DNA of 64,000 nucleotides from Rhodobacter sp. CZR27 (GCF_002407205.1 NZ_CP023548.1:1078501-1142500); one strand, 5' to 3'; numbered from the stretch's first letter, positions 1 through 9,366 are shown. Notes: generated from the letters alone by a model not told the origin. Numbers and translations are program-made.

Positions 1-297
1 CGCTTCCTTCCACGCCTTCATCTGCTGAAGTTCTCGGCGCAGCTCCTGGTTCTGCTCGTAGATCCGCGTATAGGACTGGAAGTTCTCGACCATGCCCGCG
101 ACCTTGGTCATCGGCCGCATCAGCCATTCAAACGAGGGCACGACACGGTCGATCAATGCCGCGCGGAACTGTTCGACACGCGGGCTGTCGATGCGCCAGA
201 TCAGGAAGATCCCGAGCAGCAGCAGCACCAGCCCGCCGACGAGGATGCGGCGGAGCGGACGGGTGAAATCCTCCGGTCTGGTCCGGTCGCGGGCCAC
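1..297 (-). CDS. mreC: Rod shape-determining protein MreC, N-terminal part (cut by window edge)
   Basis: MreC is the periplasmic scaffold of the elongasome that links the MreB filament to the peptidoglycan synthases. Only the first 99 codons are in the window. They show a basic cytoplasmic start (MARDRTRPEDF), a single hydrophobic segment at about residues 20-34 (GLVLLLLGIFLIW), and then a region rich in E, Q and R (IYEQNQELRRELQQMK) typical of the MreC coiled coil. The start is a GTG preceded by GAGG about 7 bases upstream. It lies 30 bp downstream of mreB on the same strand, the usual mreBC order. The identification rests on context plus this topology. Confidence 0.85.
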   Translation of the reverse strand, partial: MARDRTRPEDFTRPLRRILVGGLVLLLLGIFLIWRIDSPRVEQFRAALIDRVVPSFEWLMRPMTKVAGMVENFQSYTRIYEQNQELRRELQQMKAWKEA

Positions 298-327
298 GGT
301 CGTTCCTCGTCAGAAGCCGACGCGCCG

Positions 328-1712
<1,385 letters not shown>

Positions 1713-2666
1713 TTGACCATACCCCCTGCCGCCCCTGCACCGCTCCGCAACCTGTCGCTCGACGCTCTCAAGATCGTGATGGCCGTGATGGTCGTCGGGC
1801 TCCATGCGGGCTTCCTGCGCGACGTGAACCAGCTTGCCTCCGACTACTTCACCAACTGCCTGTTCCGCATCGCCGTCCCGACCTTCCTGGTCATCAACGG
1901 CTATTACCTCGAGCGGCAGCTGGACCGCGGGGTGTGGCGCTGGGCCGGGCGGCTGGCGCTGCTCTATGCGATCTGGATGGCGCTTTACGCACCGCTCTGG
2001 CTGCCGGGCGCGATCCGCATTCCTGCCTATGGCCGGGAGGTGCTGTTCTTCGGCTACTATCACCTGTGGTATCTGCTCGCCCTGCTGCTGGCGGGGCTGA
2101 TGGTCGCCGCCCTGCGCGCGCGGACGGGCGTGCTGGTCCTGACCGGTGCGGCGACGTTCCTTGCCGGGATCGGCATCCAGTATGCCGGCAACTTCCACCT
2201 CGCGCCCGAGCCTCTCGATCCGCTGCTGAACCGGGTGCAGACCTACCGGAACTTCCTGCTGGTGGGGTATCCGTTCCTCGTCTGCGGCGTGCTGATCGCC
2301 CGGCACGAGCAGAAGCTTGCCCGCTTCGGTTCGTGGAAGCTGCTGGCCGGGGCGCTGGCGCTGCTGACGGCGGAATGGGCGGCCAACATGATCTGGAACC
2401 CGAAGGACCCGGTGTTCGAGATCTATTTGTCGCTCGCCGTGCTCTGCCCAATCCTGTTCCTGACCGCGAAGGGCGGGCGCCTGATGGGAAGCAGCCGGAA
2501 CCTCGGGCTGCTGGCCACGGCGCTCTACCTCATCCACATTGCCGTCCTGCACTTCACATACGACGTCGAGATGGGCGACACGCTGCGGACGCTGATCGGG
2601 CTGGGGGTGTCGCTGGCGCTGGCGCCGCTGGTGATCCTTGCGAACCGGCGGCTGCCACTGCTGTAG
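1713..2666 (+). CDS. Acyltransferase family 3 integral membrane protein
   Basis: Family 3 acyltransferases move acyl groups (often acetyl) onto envelope sugars across the inner membrane. The product is about 317 residues, almost wholly hydrophobic, with eight to ten predicted membrane segments. The family opening is visible: NLSLDALKIVMAVMVVGLHAG followed by FLVINGYYLERQ, matching the usual arrangement of a catalytic His in the first membrane helix and an F-x-x-x-x-G-Y-x-L motif. I chose the TTG at 1713 because it has GAGG 6 bases upstream and starts just before the conserved region. A GTG at 1683 and an ATG at 1524 are in frame but lack a ribosome site. The acceptor substrate is unknown. Confidence 0.75.
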   Translation: MTIPPAAPAPLRNLSLDALKIVMAVMVVGLHAGFLRDVNQLASDYFTNCLFRIAVPTFLVINGYYLERQLDRGVWRWAGRLALLYAIWMALYAPLWLPGAIRIPAYGREVLFFGYYHLWYLLALLLAGLMVAALRARTGVLVLTGAATFLAGIGIQYAGNFHLAPEPLDPLLNRVQTYRNFLLVGYPFLVCGVLIARHEQKLARFGSWKLLAGALALLTAEWAANMIWNPKDPVFEIYLSLAVLCPILFLTAKGGRLMGSSRNLGLLATALYLIHIAVLHFTYDVEMGDTLRTLIGLGVSLALAPLVILANRRLPLL

Positions 2667-2694
2667 CGGGACAGGCCTCCCTTCCGGGATGGCC

Positions 2695-2718
2695 GGGTCC
2701 GCCTCGGCAGGCGGACCC
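2695..2718. terminator. Bidirectional terminator hairpin between the acyltransferase and leuA
   Basis: A perfect 10-bp stem (GGGTCCGCCT pairing with AGGCGGACCC) with a CGGC loop sits between two converging genes, 28 bases after the acyltransferase stop and 10 bases after the leuA stop. There is no strong T tract. Confidence 0.7.
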
Positions 2719-2728
2719 GGGCAGGATC

Positions 2729-4318
2729 TCAGGCGTGGGACGTGTAGTGGATGTCCTTCACGTCGGCGCCGGGGGCCGATTTCTGCCGGCGGTGGATCAG
2801 CCGGTTCAGCGCGTTGACATAGGCCTTCACGCTGGCCACGACCGTATCGGTGTCGGCGGCCTGACCGGTCGAGATCTTGCCGTCCTCCTCCAGCCGCACC
2901 GAAACGGTCGCCTGCGCATCCGTGCCCTCGGTCACCGCATGGACCTGATAGAGATGCAGCTTCGCGTGGTGCGGATAGAGCATCTTCACCGCGTTGAAGG
3001 CCGCATCCACCGGGCCGTCGCCGGTGGCGTCGATCGAGTGGTCCTCGCCCTCGATGCTCAACGTCATCTCGGCCTCCTGCGGGCCTTCGGTGCCGCAGAC
3101 GACGCGCAGGCGCTTCAGTTGCAGGATGTCATGCTCGGCCGAGGTGACCTGATCCTGGATCAGCGCCACGATGTCGTCGTCATAGACCTCCTTCTTGCGG
3201 TCGGCGAGTGCCTTGAACCGCACGAAGACGTCGTTCAGCTGGTTGTCGGCCAGATCGTAACCCAGGTCCTTGAGCTTCGCGCGCAGCGCCGCGCGGCCCG
3301 AATGCTTGCCCATGACCAGCGAGGTATCGGCGAGGCCCACATCCGCGGGGCGCATGATCTCGAAGGTCTGGGCGTTCTTCAGCATCCCGTCCTGATGGAT
3401 GCCGCTTTCATGCGCGAAGGCGTTCTTGCCGACGATGGCCTTGTTGAACTGCACCGGGAAGCCCGAGACGGCGGCAACCTTGCGGCTGATGTTCATGATC
3501 CGCGTCGTGTCGATGCCGGTGCGATAGGGCATGATGTCGTTGCGGACCTTCAGCGCCATCACGACCTCTTCCAGCGCGGTGTTGCCCGCCCGTTCGCCGA
3601 GGCCGTTGATAGTGCATTCGATCTGCCGCGCCCCGGCTTCCACGGCCGCCAGAGCGTTCGCGGTCGCCATGCCCAGATCGTTGTGGCAATGCGTGGCGAA
3701 GACCACGGTATCGGCGCCCGGCACCCGCTCCAGCAGCATGCGGATCAGCTCGGCGCTTTCGCGCGGCGCGGTGTAGCCCACGGTGTCGGGGATGTTGATC
3801 GTGGTGGCGCCCGCCTTGATCGCGATCTCGACCACCCGGCACAGATAGTCATGCTCGGTCCGCGTCGCGTCCATCGGCGACCACTGGATGTTGTCGCAGA
3901 GGTTGCGTGCGTGGCTCACCGTGTCGTGAATCCGCTCGGCCATCTGGTCCATGTCGAGGTTCGGGATCGCGCGGTGCAGCGGCGAGGTGCCGATGAAGGT
4001 GTGGATGCGCGGGGATTTCGCGTGTTTCACCGCCTCCCAGCAGCGGTCGATGTCCTTGTAGTTCGCGCGGGCGAGGCCGCAGATCGTGGCGTTCCTCGAC
4101 TGCCGCGCGATGGCCGCGACGGCCTCGAAATCGCCCTCGGAGGCGATGGGGAAGCCGGCCTCGATGATGTCCACGCCCATCTCGTCCAGCAGGGCGGCGA
4201 TCTCGAGCTTCTCGTCATGGGTCATGGTCGCGCCGGGCGACTGCTCGCCATCGCGCAGCGTGGTATCGAAAATCAGGACGCGGTCCTGCTCGGAGGCGGT
4301 CTTGGTCGTGTCGGTCAT
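2729..4318 (-). CDS. leuA: 2-isopropylmalate synthase
   Basis: LeuA condenses acetyl-CoA with 2-oxoisovalerate in the first committed step of leucine synthesis. The 529-residue product has the metal-binding and catalytic opening FDTTLRDGEQSPGATM, the HxH-type element THCHNDLGMATANALAAVE and the motif NGLGERAGN, followed by a C-terminal LeuA allosteric domain (from about residue 390) where leucine feedback binds. Length suits the LeuA1 class. The gene follows a leader with a leucine-rich peptide and a hairpin, so it is probably controlled by attenuation as well as by feedback. It stands alone, as leuA usually does in this group. Confidence 0.96.
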   Translation of the reverse strand: MTDTTKTASEQDRVLIFDTTLRDGEQSPGATMTHDEKLEIAALLDEMGVDIIEAGFPIASEGDFEAVAAIARQSRNATICGLARANYKDIDRCWEAVKHAKSPRIHTFIGTSPLHRAIPNLDMDQMAERIHDTVSHARNLCDNIQWSPMDATRTEHDYLCRVVEIAIKAGATTINIPDTVGYTAPRESAELIRMLLERVPGADTVVFATHCHNDLGMATANALAAVEAGARQIECTINGLGERAGNTALEEVVMALKVRNDIMPYRTGIDTTRIMNISRKVAAVSGFPVQFNKAIVGKNAFAHESGIHQDGMLKNAQTFEIMRPADVGLADTSLVMGKHSGRAALRAKLKDLGYDLADNQLNDVFVRFKALADRKKEVYDDDIVALIQDQVTSAEHDILQLKRLRVVCGTEGPQEAEMTLSIEGEDHSIDATGDGPVDAAFNAVKMLYPHHAKLHLYQVHAVTEGTDAQATVSVRLEEDGKISTGQAADTDTVVASVKAYVNALNRLIHRRQKSAPGADVKDIHYTSHA

Positions 4319-4348
4319 CTGAAATCTCTCTTGTTCCTCAGCTTCATT

Positions 4349-4385
4349 CCCGGGCGCTGGTCACCTCCGAGCGGTCGCGCCCAAG
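4349..4385 (-). promoter_or_regulatory. Attenuator hairpin in the leuA leader
   Basis: On the leuA strand CTTGGGCGC can pair with GCGCCCGGG (9 bp including G-U pairs, loop of about 19 bases). It begins 8 bases after the stop codon of the leucine-rich leader peptide and ends about 30 bases before the leuA ATG. Ribosome position on the leader would decide whether it forms. A clear U tract is missing, so it could work on translation or through Rho rather than as a classical terminator. Confidence 0.55.
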
Positions 4386-4392
4386 GGCACGC

Positions 4393-4479
4393 TCAGAGGC
4401 AGCTAAGGAGAAGAAGCGCACGGGCAGCCTGCGCGCGAGGCGCGGCCGGATGGATCGCAATGGAACGGTCCCGTGTCAT
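4393..4479 (-). CDS. leuL: Leucine-rich leader peptide of leuA
   Basis: This 28-residue open frame ends in Ala-Leu-Leu-Leu-Leu-Ser-Cys-Leu-stop, with five Leu codons (CTT, CTT, CTC, CTT, CTC) in the last seven sense positions. It lies directly upstream of leuA, 75 bases before the leuA start and just before a hairpin. That is the arrangement of transcriptional attenuation, where scarce Leu-tRNA stalls the ribosome on the Leu run. The ribosome site before the ATG is weak and the exact start is uncertain; the C-terminal part and its position are the evidence. The function is inferred from layout. Confidence 0.7.
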   Translation of the reverse strand: MTRDRSIAIHPAAPRAQAARALLLLSCL

Positions 4480-4634
4480 GGCGCCGGATATTACGGAGCG
4501 CGCGGCAAAAGGGAAGCGGCATTTTGCGGATCGCGCACCGCGTCGCGCCGGGCTTCGGCGCCCTTGCATTTCCCGCAATGCTGCCATGCGGAAATTGCCT
4601 GCGCGCAGAGGACGCGCCGCCCAAACTTCCCGAA

Positions 4635-4648
4635 TTGATGCAGCGCAA
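4635..4648 (+). promoter_or_regulatory. FNR/NnrR-type box upstream of the pseudoazurin-like gene
   Basis: TTGAT-GCAG-CGCAA has one FNR-like half (TTGAT) and one NnrR-like half (CGCAA) with the usual 4-base spacer. It ends 80 bases before the ATG at 4729, a reasonable distance for an activator site. Control by low oxygen or nitric oxide is inferred. Confidence 0.45.
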
Positions 4649-4728
4649 GCCCCGCGGGCGCAAGCAGGAGTAGATCAATGCCGGTGAACATCTCTCTTCG
4701 GAATGAAACCGCACAAAGGACGACTCAC

Positions 4729-5190
4729 ATGCTCGCGAAATTCCCGATGATCGGCATCGCCGCCGGGTTCGCCGCGGCCCTTGCCGCGCCCGCGGCCCTT
4801 GCAGCCCACCACGAGATCGCCATGGTCAACATCGGTTCGACCGGCGCCAAGGCCTTCGAGCCGAGCTACATCCAGGCCGAGGTCGGAGATACCGTGACCT
4901 TCGTGCCCGTCGACAGGGGCTTCAACGCCGAGATCATCCCCGGCATGCTGCCGCTTGGCGCCCTTGGCTTCAGGGGCGAGATGAACAAGCCCGTCACCAT
5001 CACCCTGACCCAGGAAGGCGTCTGGGGGGTCAAGAGCATGCCCTACTATGGCATGGGCATGGTGGCGCTGATCCAGGTCGGCGCGCCGGTGAACCTCGAG
5101 GATGCGCTGTCGGTGCCGCAACCCGCCCGGGCGCAGGCCCGGCTGGAGCCGATGTTCGCGCAGGTGATGCAGAACTACGAGGCGAACTGA
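4729..5190 (+). CDS. Pseudoazurin-like periplasmic cupredoxin lacking copper ligands
   Basis: Pseudoazurins are periplasmic blue copper proteins that carry electrons to nitrite reductase. The 153-residue product has a signal peptide (cleavage after about residue 25, ALAA) and keeps the pseudoazurin framework: FEPSYIQAEVGDTVTFVPVD in the N-terminal half and the GMGMVALIQVG strand. Three of four type 1 copper ligands are changed. Mature His40 is Phe (precursor F65), Cys78 is Ser (S103) and His81 is Tyr (Y106); only Met86 (M111) remains. The offset to standard numbering is exactly 25 at all four sites. It should not bind type 1 copper. The ATG at 4729 has AAAGGA upstream; the in-frame ATG at 4678 would spoil the signal peptide. 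It sits next to nirV-nirK. Confidence 0.85.
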   Translation: MLAKFPMIGIAAGFAAALAAPAALAAHHEIAMVNIGSTGAKAFEPSYIQAEVGDTVTFVPVDRGFNAEIIPGMLPLGALGFRGEMNKPVTITLTQEGVWGVKSMPYYGMGMVALIQVGAPVNLEDALSVPQPARAQARLEPMFAQVMQNYEAN

Positions 5191-5231
5191 CGCGGGGGCA
5201 GGGGCCCTTTCGTCGAGCCCGAGGAATGGAA

Positions 5232-5256
5232 AATGCCCGGCCATCGGCCGGGCATT
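5232..5256. terminator. Bidirectional terminator hairpin between the pseudoazurin-like gene and nirV
   Basis: An 11-bp perfect stem, AATGCCCGGCC with GGCCGGGCATT, encloses a 3-base loop. It lies between converging genes, with A residues before and a short T-rich stretch after. Confidence 0.8.
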
Positions 5257-5304
5257 CGCCTTGCCCGACGCCGCACATTGGCGGCCGGCTCGGCGCATCA
5301 GGGA

Positions 5305-6126
5305 TCAGCCGGCGTCGCGCACCAGCCGGAAGCCCAGAAAATCCGGCGGCACGCCCGCCGCGCAACCGCCCGAGCGGGCGTCGCGGACGAAATCCACGAT
5401 GAACGCGCGGTGCTTGCCCTGCGCCACGCGCACTCCGCAGAACCGCTCGGTCGCGAGTATGCGGCCGTCCTCGGACAGCTGGCTCTTCTCGTCGCAGCTG
5501 TCGGTCCATTCCCAGACGTTTCCGGCCGCATCCGCCAGCCCCAGGCTGTTCGTGCCGAAATGTCCGCGCGGATGCGGCACCAGATCGGCCTCGCCGCGGC
5601 GCTCCACCTCGGCGCGGTAGCTTGCCAGCCAACGCTCCGAGGGATCGAGCCCCTCGGCGCCAAGCGCGCCGTCGAAGCCGCGCTCGGCCGCGGCGCGCAG
5701 CCACTCCTCGTCCGTCGGCAGCCGCCAGCTTCCGCCCGTGCGGCGCGACAGCCATGCGGCATAGGCGGTGGCATCCGACCAGTTCACCCCGGTCCGGGGC
5801 AGGTCGCCGTTGCGGTCGGCGTCCGACGCGGCACCGCCTTCGCCCGTCGCCTCTGCCGGCGGGCAGGCGCCGTCGGCGACGCAGCGGGCGTAGTCCTGAC
5901 GCGTCACCTGATACTGCATGATCTGGAAGGCTGCCGCCTCGCGCCTCTCGAGCGGGGCGTCAACGCGACGGGTGCCGATCCGGAACTCGCCCGAGGGGCG
6001 GTAGGCATGACTGCCGCCGGGCACCGTCACCAATGCGGGAAGGTCCGGCGCCTCTGCGGGCTGCAGGCCGATGCCGGCCGCGGCGGCAAGGGCCAGGATG
6101 CCGACCGGAAGGGCGAGGCGCAGCAT
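5305..6126 (-). CDS. nirV: NirV-like formylglycine-generating-enzyme (SUMF1) family protein
   Basis: NirV proteins are encoded with copper nitrite reductase in several denitrifiers; their exact role is unsettled. The 273-residue product begins with a hydrophobic export signal (ALPVGILALAAAAGIG) and then shows the FGE/SUMF1 fold: the Q-Y-Q-V-T-R-Q-D-Y element at about 75, a VNWSDATAYAAWLSRRTG segment, WRLPTDEEWLRAA, GNVWEWTDSC, and a C-terminal FLGFRLVRD. Of the two active-site cysteines of true FGE, one is matched by Cys in RSGGCAAG and the second is not obvious, so formylglycine formation is not assumed. It lies about 145 bp downstream of nirK on the same strand and probably belongs to the same transcript. 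Confidence 0.85.
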   Translation of the reverse strand: MLRLALPVGILALAAAAGIGLQPAEAPDLPALVTVPGGSHAYRPSGEFRIGTRRVDAPLERREAAAFQIMQYQVTRQDYARCVADGACPPAEATGEGGAASDADRNGDLPRTGVNWSDATAYAAWLSRRTGGSWRLPTDEEWLRAAAERGFDGALGAEGLDPSERWLASYRAEVERRGEADLVPHPRGHFGTNSLGLADAAGNVWEWTDSCDEKSQLSEDGRILATERFCGVRVAQGKHRAFIVDFVRDARSGGCAAGVPPDFLGFRLVRDAG

Positions 6127-6241
6127 GACGGGTATTCCTTCGCTGGGGTGGACCGGCCGCCCCCGCGATCCCGACCGGTCGGGGAGCCTGCCGTGGCTTC
6201 AGGCGCAGCCCGAAGGCCGCGCCTGAGGAAGGCGCAAGGAG

Positions 6242-6261
6242 GGTGCCGCCGGGGCGGCACC
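6242..6261 (-). terminator. Hairpin in the nirK-nirV gap
   Basis: An 8-bp stem (GGTGCCGC/GCGGCACC) with a 4-base loop starts 11 bases after the nirK stop. It could stabilise the nirK message or stop part of the transcripts before nirV. Confidence 0.5.
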
Positions 6262-6272
6262 GGGGCCGGGCC

Positions 6273-7394
6273 TCAGCCGGTCAGGCCGACAGGCGCCACC
6301 ACCTGCTCCATCAGGTCGTTGTCCCACTCGCCTTCGACCAGCACATGCGCGGTGGCGCCCTTATGGACCGCCTCGATCAGGTTGTGGTTCACATAGGCAT
6401 AGACGCCCGGCTGCAGGAACTGGTAGAGCGCCGCCCCCGCCGAGCCGCCGCGGATGAACCAGGTTTCGAGGTCGCGCTCGGGCGTGTTGTGGAACTTGCC
6501 GGTTTCCCAGACCAGGTCGCCGTGGCCGCCGATCAGGTGCGGGCGGCTGTCGCGGTTGGGCTGGCTGTGCACGAACAGAACGCGCTCTCCCACCCTGGAC
6601 TTCATCGCGTTGTCGCCGGTCAGCGCGCCCACCGCGCCGTTGAAGACGACATGCGAGGGCGTCAGCGTGTTCATCACCTCCACCATGTCGTCATAGCCCT
6701 CGGAGGGGTCCGAGTAGCGCTTGTAGGCGCCGTTCTCGTCCTTCGGGATGTAGTGGTCGCTTTCGCCGATGTAGTAGAGGCGGTCATACTGGACCGGCTT
6801 GCCGTCGGCGTCCTTCAGGCCGTCGCGCGGCAGCACCATGATGCAGCCCGCCATGCCCGAGACGACGTGCCAGGGGATCATCGGGCCGCCGGGGGCGCAG
6901 TGATAGACGAAGGTGCCGGCGCGCGTCGCCTTGAAGCGCAGCACCACCTTCTCGCCGGGGTTGATCAGCGTCAGCCCGCCGCCGCCGAGCGCGCCGGTCG
7001 CCGCGTGGAAGTCGATGTTGTGCGGCATCGTGTTCTCGGCGCGGTTGATCAGCGTGAGTTCGACATAGTCGCCCTCGTGCACCACCATCAGCGGACCGGG
7101 GATCGAGCCGTCGAAGGTCATCGCCTGCATGTGGGCATCTTCGTCGAGCTGGACTTCCTGCTCGATGATCGTCATCTCGAACTCGTTGATGACCGGGCCC
7201 GAGGTCGCGACCTGCGAATGCTCGTGCACGAACGGCGGCTTGACCAGCTTGTGCTTCACCCGCGGCAGGGCGCTGAGATCCACCGGCGCCGCGCCAGCGG
7301 TCAGGACGGCTTCCTCGGCCGCTGCCGTCCGCAGGACGAGGGGCGCTGTGGCTATTGCGGCGGCTCCCATCAGGGCGGCTCGGCGGGTGAACAT
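6273..7394 (-). CDS. nirK: Copper-containing nitrite reductase
   Basis: NirK reduces nitrite to nitric oxide in the periplasm. The 373-residue product starts with a Tat-like signal ([18 protein letters not shown]), then two cupredoxin domains. All copper ligands can be seen: MPHNIDFH (type 1 and type 2 His), [21 protein letters not shown] (type 2 His, type 1 Cys, His and Met) and [10 protein letters not shown] (type 2 His). The HLIGGHGD motif supplies the second-sphere His of the active site. The ATG at 7394 has GGAGAG upstream; the frame stays open further upstream but that part is not protein-like. An exact NnrR box lies 66 bases upstream, and nirV follows. Confidence 0.97.
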   Translation of the reverse strand: MFTRRAALMGAAAIATAPLVLRTAAAEEAVLTAGAAPVDLSALPRVKHKLVKPPFVHEHSQVATSGPVINEFEMTIIEQEVQLDEDAHMQAMTFDGSIPGPLMVVHEGDYVELTLINRAENTMPHNIDFHAATGALGGGGLTLINPGEKVVLRFKATRAGTFVYHCAPGGPMIPWHVVSGMAGCIMVLPRDGLKDADGKPVQYDRLYYIGESDHYIPKDENGAYKRYSDPSEGYDDMVEVMNTLTPSHVVFNGAVGALTGDNAMKSRVGERVLFVHSQPNRDSRPHLIGGHGDLVWETGKFHNTPERDLETWFIRGGSAGAALYQFLQPGVYAYVNHNLIEAVHKGATAHVLVEGEWDNDLMEQVVAPVGLTG

Positions 7395-7459
7395 CTGATC
7401 TCTCCTTCGATGGATCGTGTCTATGACGCCATCGGTAGATCCACTCGTGAGTCCCGAGT

Positions 7460-7473
7460 TTGCGATTGCGCAA
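7460..7473 (-). promoter_or_regulatory. NnrR box of the nirK promoter
   Basis: TTGCG-ATTG-CGCAA is a perfect inverted repeat with a 4-base spacer, the form bound by the nitric-oxide-responsive regulator NnrR (CRP/FNR family). Its centre is about 72 bases before the nirK ATG, which fits an activator site centred near -41. Confidence 0.85.
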
Positions 7474-7664
7474 CGAGGCCGGCAGGCCGGCGCGGGCCGG
7501 TCACAAATGTCGCACCCCTGCGGTTGAACACGCGTCCCGCGGCTGCACGGCCGGAGACAGCTGCGTCGGAGGCGACCGGCCGGCCACCGTCGGCAGGTTC
7601 CCCTCGGGCCGCGGTTGGCCGGCGGCTGTCGCGGGACGCGCACCGGCTGCCGGCGGGCAGGCGT

Positions 7665-9185
7665 TCAGTCGGTCGTGGGCGCGGCTTCGGCCGGCGGCGC
7701 GACATCCGCCGGGGGACTGCCCGGCTCTTCGGCCGGAGCGGGCGTGCCGGGCGCCTCGGCCGGACGGGCGAGGATCCCGTCCCTCCATTCCCCCGCGCTC
7801 TCCTGCCCGGTGGCGTAGCGCATCACGCCCTGGCCCTGACGCTTGCCGGCGGTGAAGGTGCCCTCGTAGACATCGCCGTTGGCATATGTCGCGACGCCCT
7901 TGCCGTCGATCTCGCCGGCCTTCCAGCTGCCCTTGTAGCGGAAGCCGTCGGCCATCACGATCTCGCCCTCGCCCTCGCGCTGGCCCCTGACGAAGCCGCC
8001 GACATATACGGTGCCGTCGGCATAGGTGGCCTTGCCCTGGCCGTGACGCTCGCTGTCCTGCCAGGCGCCCTCGTAGCGGTAGCCGTCGGGATAGGTCATG
8101 ACGCCCTGGCCGTGGTTCTTCGCGGCCTTGAACTCGCCTTCGTAGACCAGACCATTGGCATAGGTCGCGCGGCCCTTGCCCTCGATCACGCCGGCCTTCC
8201 ACTCGCCGTCATAGGTCGAGCCGTCGGGATAGGTGATCTTGCCGCGCCCCTCGGGCTGGTCGGCCATGAACTGCCCGACATAGACCGAGCCGTCGGGATA
8301 GGTGACCTTCCCCTTGCCCTCGATCCGGCCGTCAACCCAGTCGCCTTCGTAGATGTAGCCATCCGCGCCGCGGAAGGTGCCCTTGCCGTGGCGCCGGTCG
8401 GCCTTGAAGTCGCCCTCGTAGATGTCGCCATTCTTGTGGGTGACCTTGCCGCGCCCCTCGCGCTGGCCGTCCTTCAGCGGACCCTCGTAAATGTCGCCAT
8501 TGGGCTGCGTAAGCTTGCCGGTGCCGTTGATCTGGCCGTTCTGCCAGTCGCCGACATAGACCAGCCCGTCCGGCATGGTCAGCGTGCCCTTGCCCTGCCG
8601 CTGGCCCTTCACCAGGTCGCCCTCGTAGACCGCGCCATCGGGATAGGTGATCTTGCCGCGGCCTTCCTTGACGCCCTCGACCCAGTCGCCCTCGTAGCGG
8701 TAGCCGCCGGGGTTCTGCATCGTGCCGCGACCGTGGTGCACCGCGTTCCTGAAGCCGCCCTCGTAGACCGAGCCGTTGGCATAGCGCGCCTTGCCCTGGC
8801 CCGTCATCTGGCCGCCCGCCCAGTCGCCTTCGTAGGTGCCGCCGTCCGAGAAGGTGATGCGCCCCTTGCCCTCGGGCTTGCCGGCGACGAAGCTGCCCTC
8901 GTAGACCGAGCCGTTGGGGAAGCGTGCGGTGCCCTGGCCGCGGATCTCGCCGTCGACCCATTCGCCGGTGTATTCGTAACCGTTCGGCAACCGGTAAGTG
9001 CCGGTGCCGTGCTGCAGTCCGTTGCGGAAGGTGCCCTCGTAGACCGAGCCGTCGTCATATTGCTTGGTCGCGACCGGCCCGAGGTCCTGCGCACCTGCCG
9101 CACCCGTCCCGACCGCAGTGCCCAGTGCCATCCCGATCAGGCCGACCCGCATGGCCCGCCCGATCTGTCCGTTCTTCATTCGCAT
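7665..9185 (-). CDS. Secreted protein of about 19 tandem MORN repeats
   Basis: After an N-terminal signal-like segment (GLIGMALGTAVGTGAAGAQ), nearly all of the 506-residue product is a run of about 19 MORN repeats, each 23 residues, with the pattern YxxGxVYEGxFxxGxxxGxGxxx. The last repeat is degenerate and the tail is rich in Pro, Ala and Glu. MORN repeats form an elongated beta-sheet and bind lipids or partner proteins; in bacteria their role is mostly unknown. Repeats are 69 bp in DNA and diverged enough that the array should be stable. I chose the ATG at 9185 (ATG at 9179 is equally possible) because the signal starts there. It stands alone. Confidence 0.85.
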   Translation of the reverse strand: MRMKNGQIGRAMRVGLIGMALGTAVGTGAAGAQDLGPVATKQYDDGSVYEGTFRNGLQHGTGTYRLPNGYEYTGEWVDGEIRGQGTARFPNGSVYEGSFVAGKPEGKGRITFSDGGTYEGDWAGGQMTGQGKARYANGSVYEGGFRNAVHHGRGTMQNPGGYRYEGDWVEGVKEGRGKITYPDGAVYEGDLVKGQRQGKGTLTMPDGLVYVGDWQNGQINGTGKLTQPNGDIYEGPLKDGQREGRGKVTHKNGDIYEGDFKADRRHGKGTFRGADGYIYEGDWVDGRIEGKGKVTYPDGSVYVGQFMADQPEGRGKITYPDGSTYDGEWKAGVIEGKGRATYANGLVYEGEFKAAKNHGQGVMTYPDGYRYEGAWQDSERHGQGKATYADGTVYVGGFVRGQREGEGEIVMADGFRYKGSWKAGEIDGKGVATYANGDVYEGTFTAGKRQGQGVMRYATGQESAGEWRDGILARPAEAPGTPAPAEEPGSPPADVAPPAEAAPTTD

Positions 9186-9366
9186 CCGTACCCGCCCCGT
9201 TCGCCGACTGCCCCGTGCCATGGCATCTGGCCGGCCGGGGGCAAAGCGTAGAGGCTGCTCCTCCGGCTGACAAGCGCCTCGGCCGCTATCGCCTTTTCCT
9301 TGCCTCGCAGTCTGGTAGAAGACAACCCAAACCCGCGTGAGCCGCGCCCGCAGACGGATCAGGATG

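Noticed and set aside
1934..4687. A 917-codon forward frame antisense to leuA
   Set aside because: It is the high-GC shadow of leuA and the acyltransferase gene and has the typical Arg/Gly/His composition of a mirrored frame.
6243..9251. A 1002-codon forward frame opposite nirK and the MORN gene
   Set aside because: It mirrors two well-supported genes on the other strand; repeats in it come from the MORN array.
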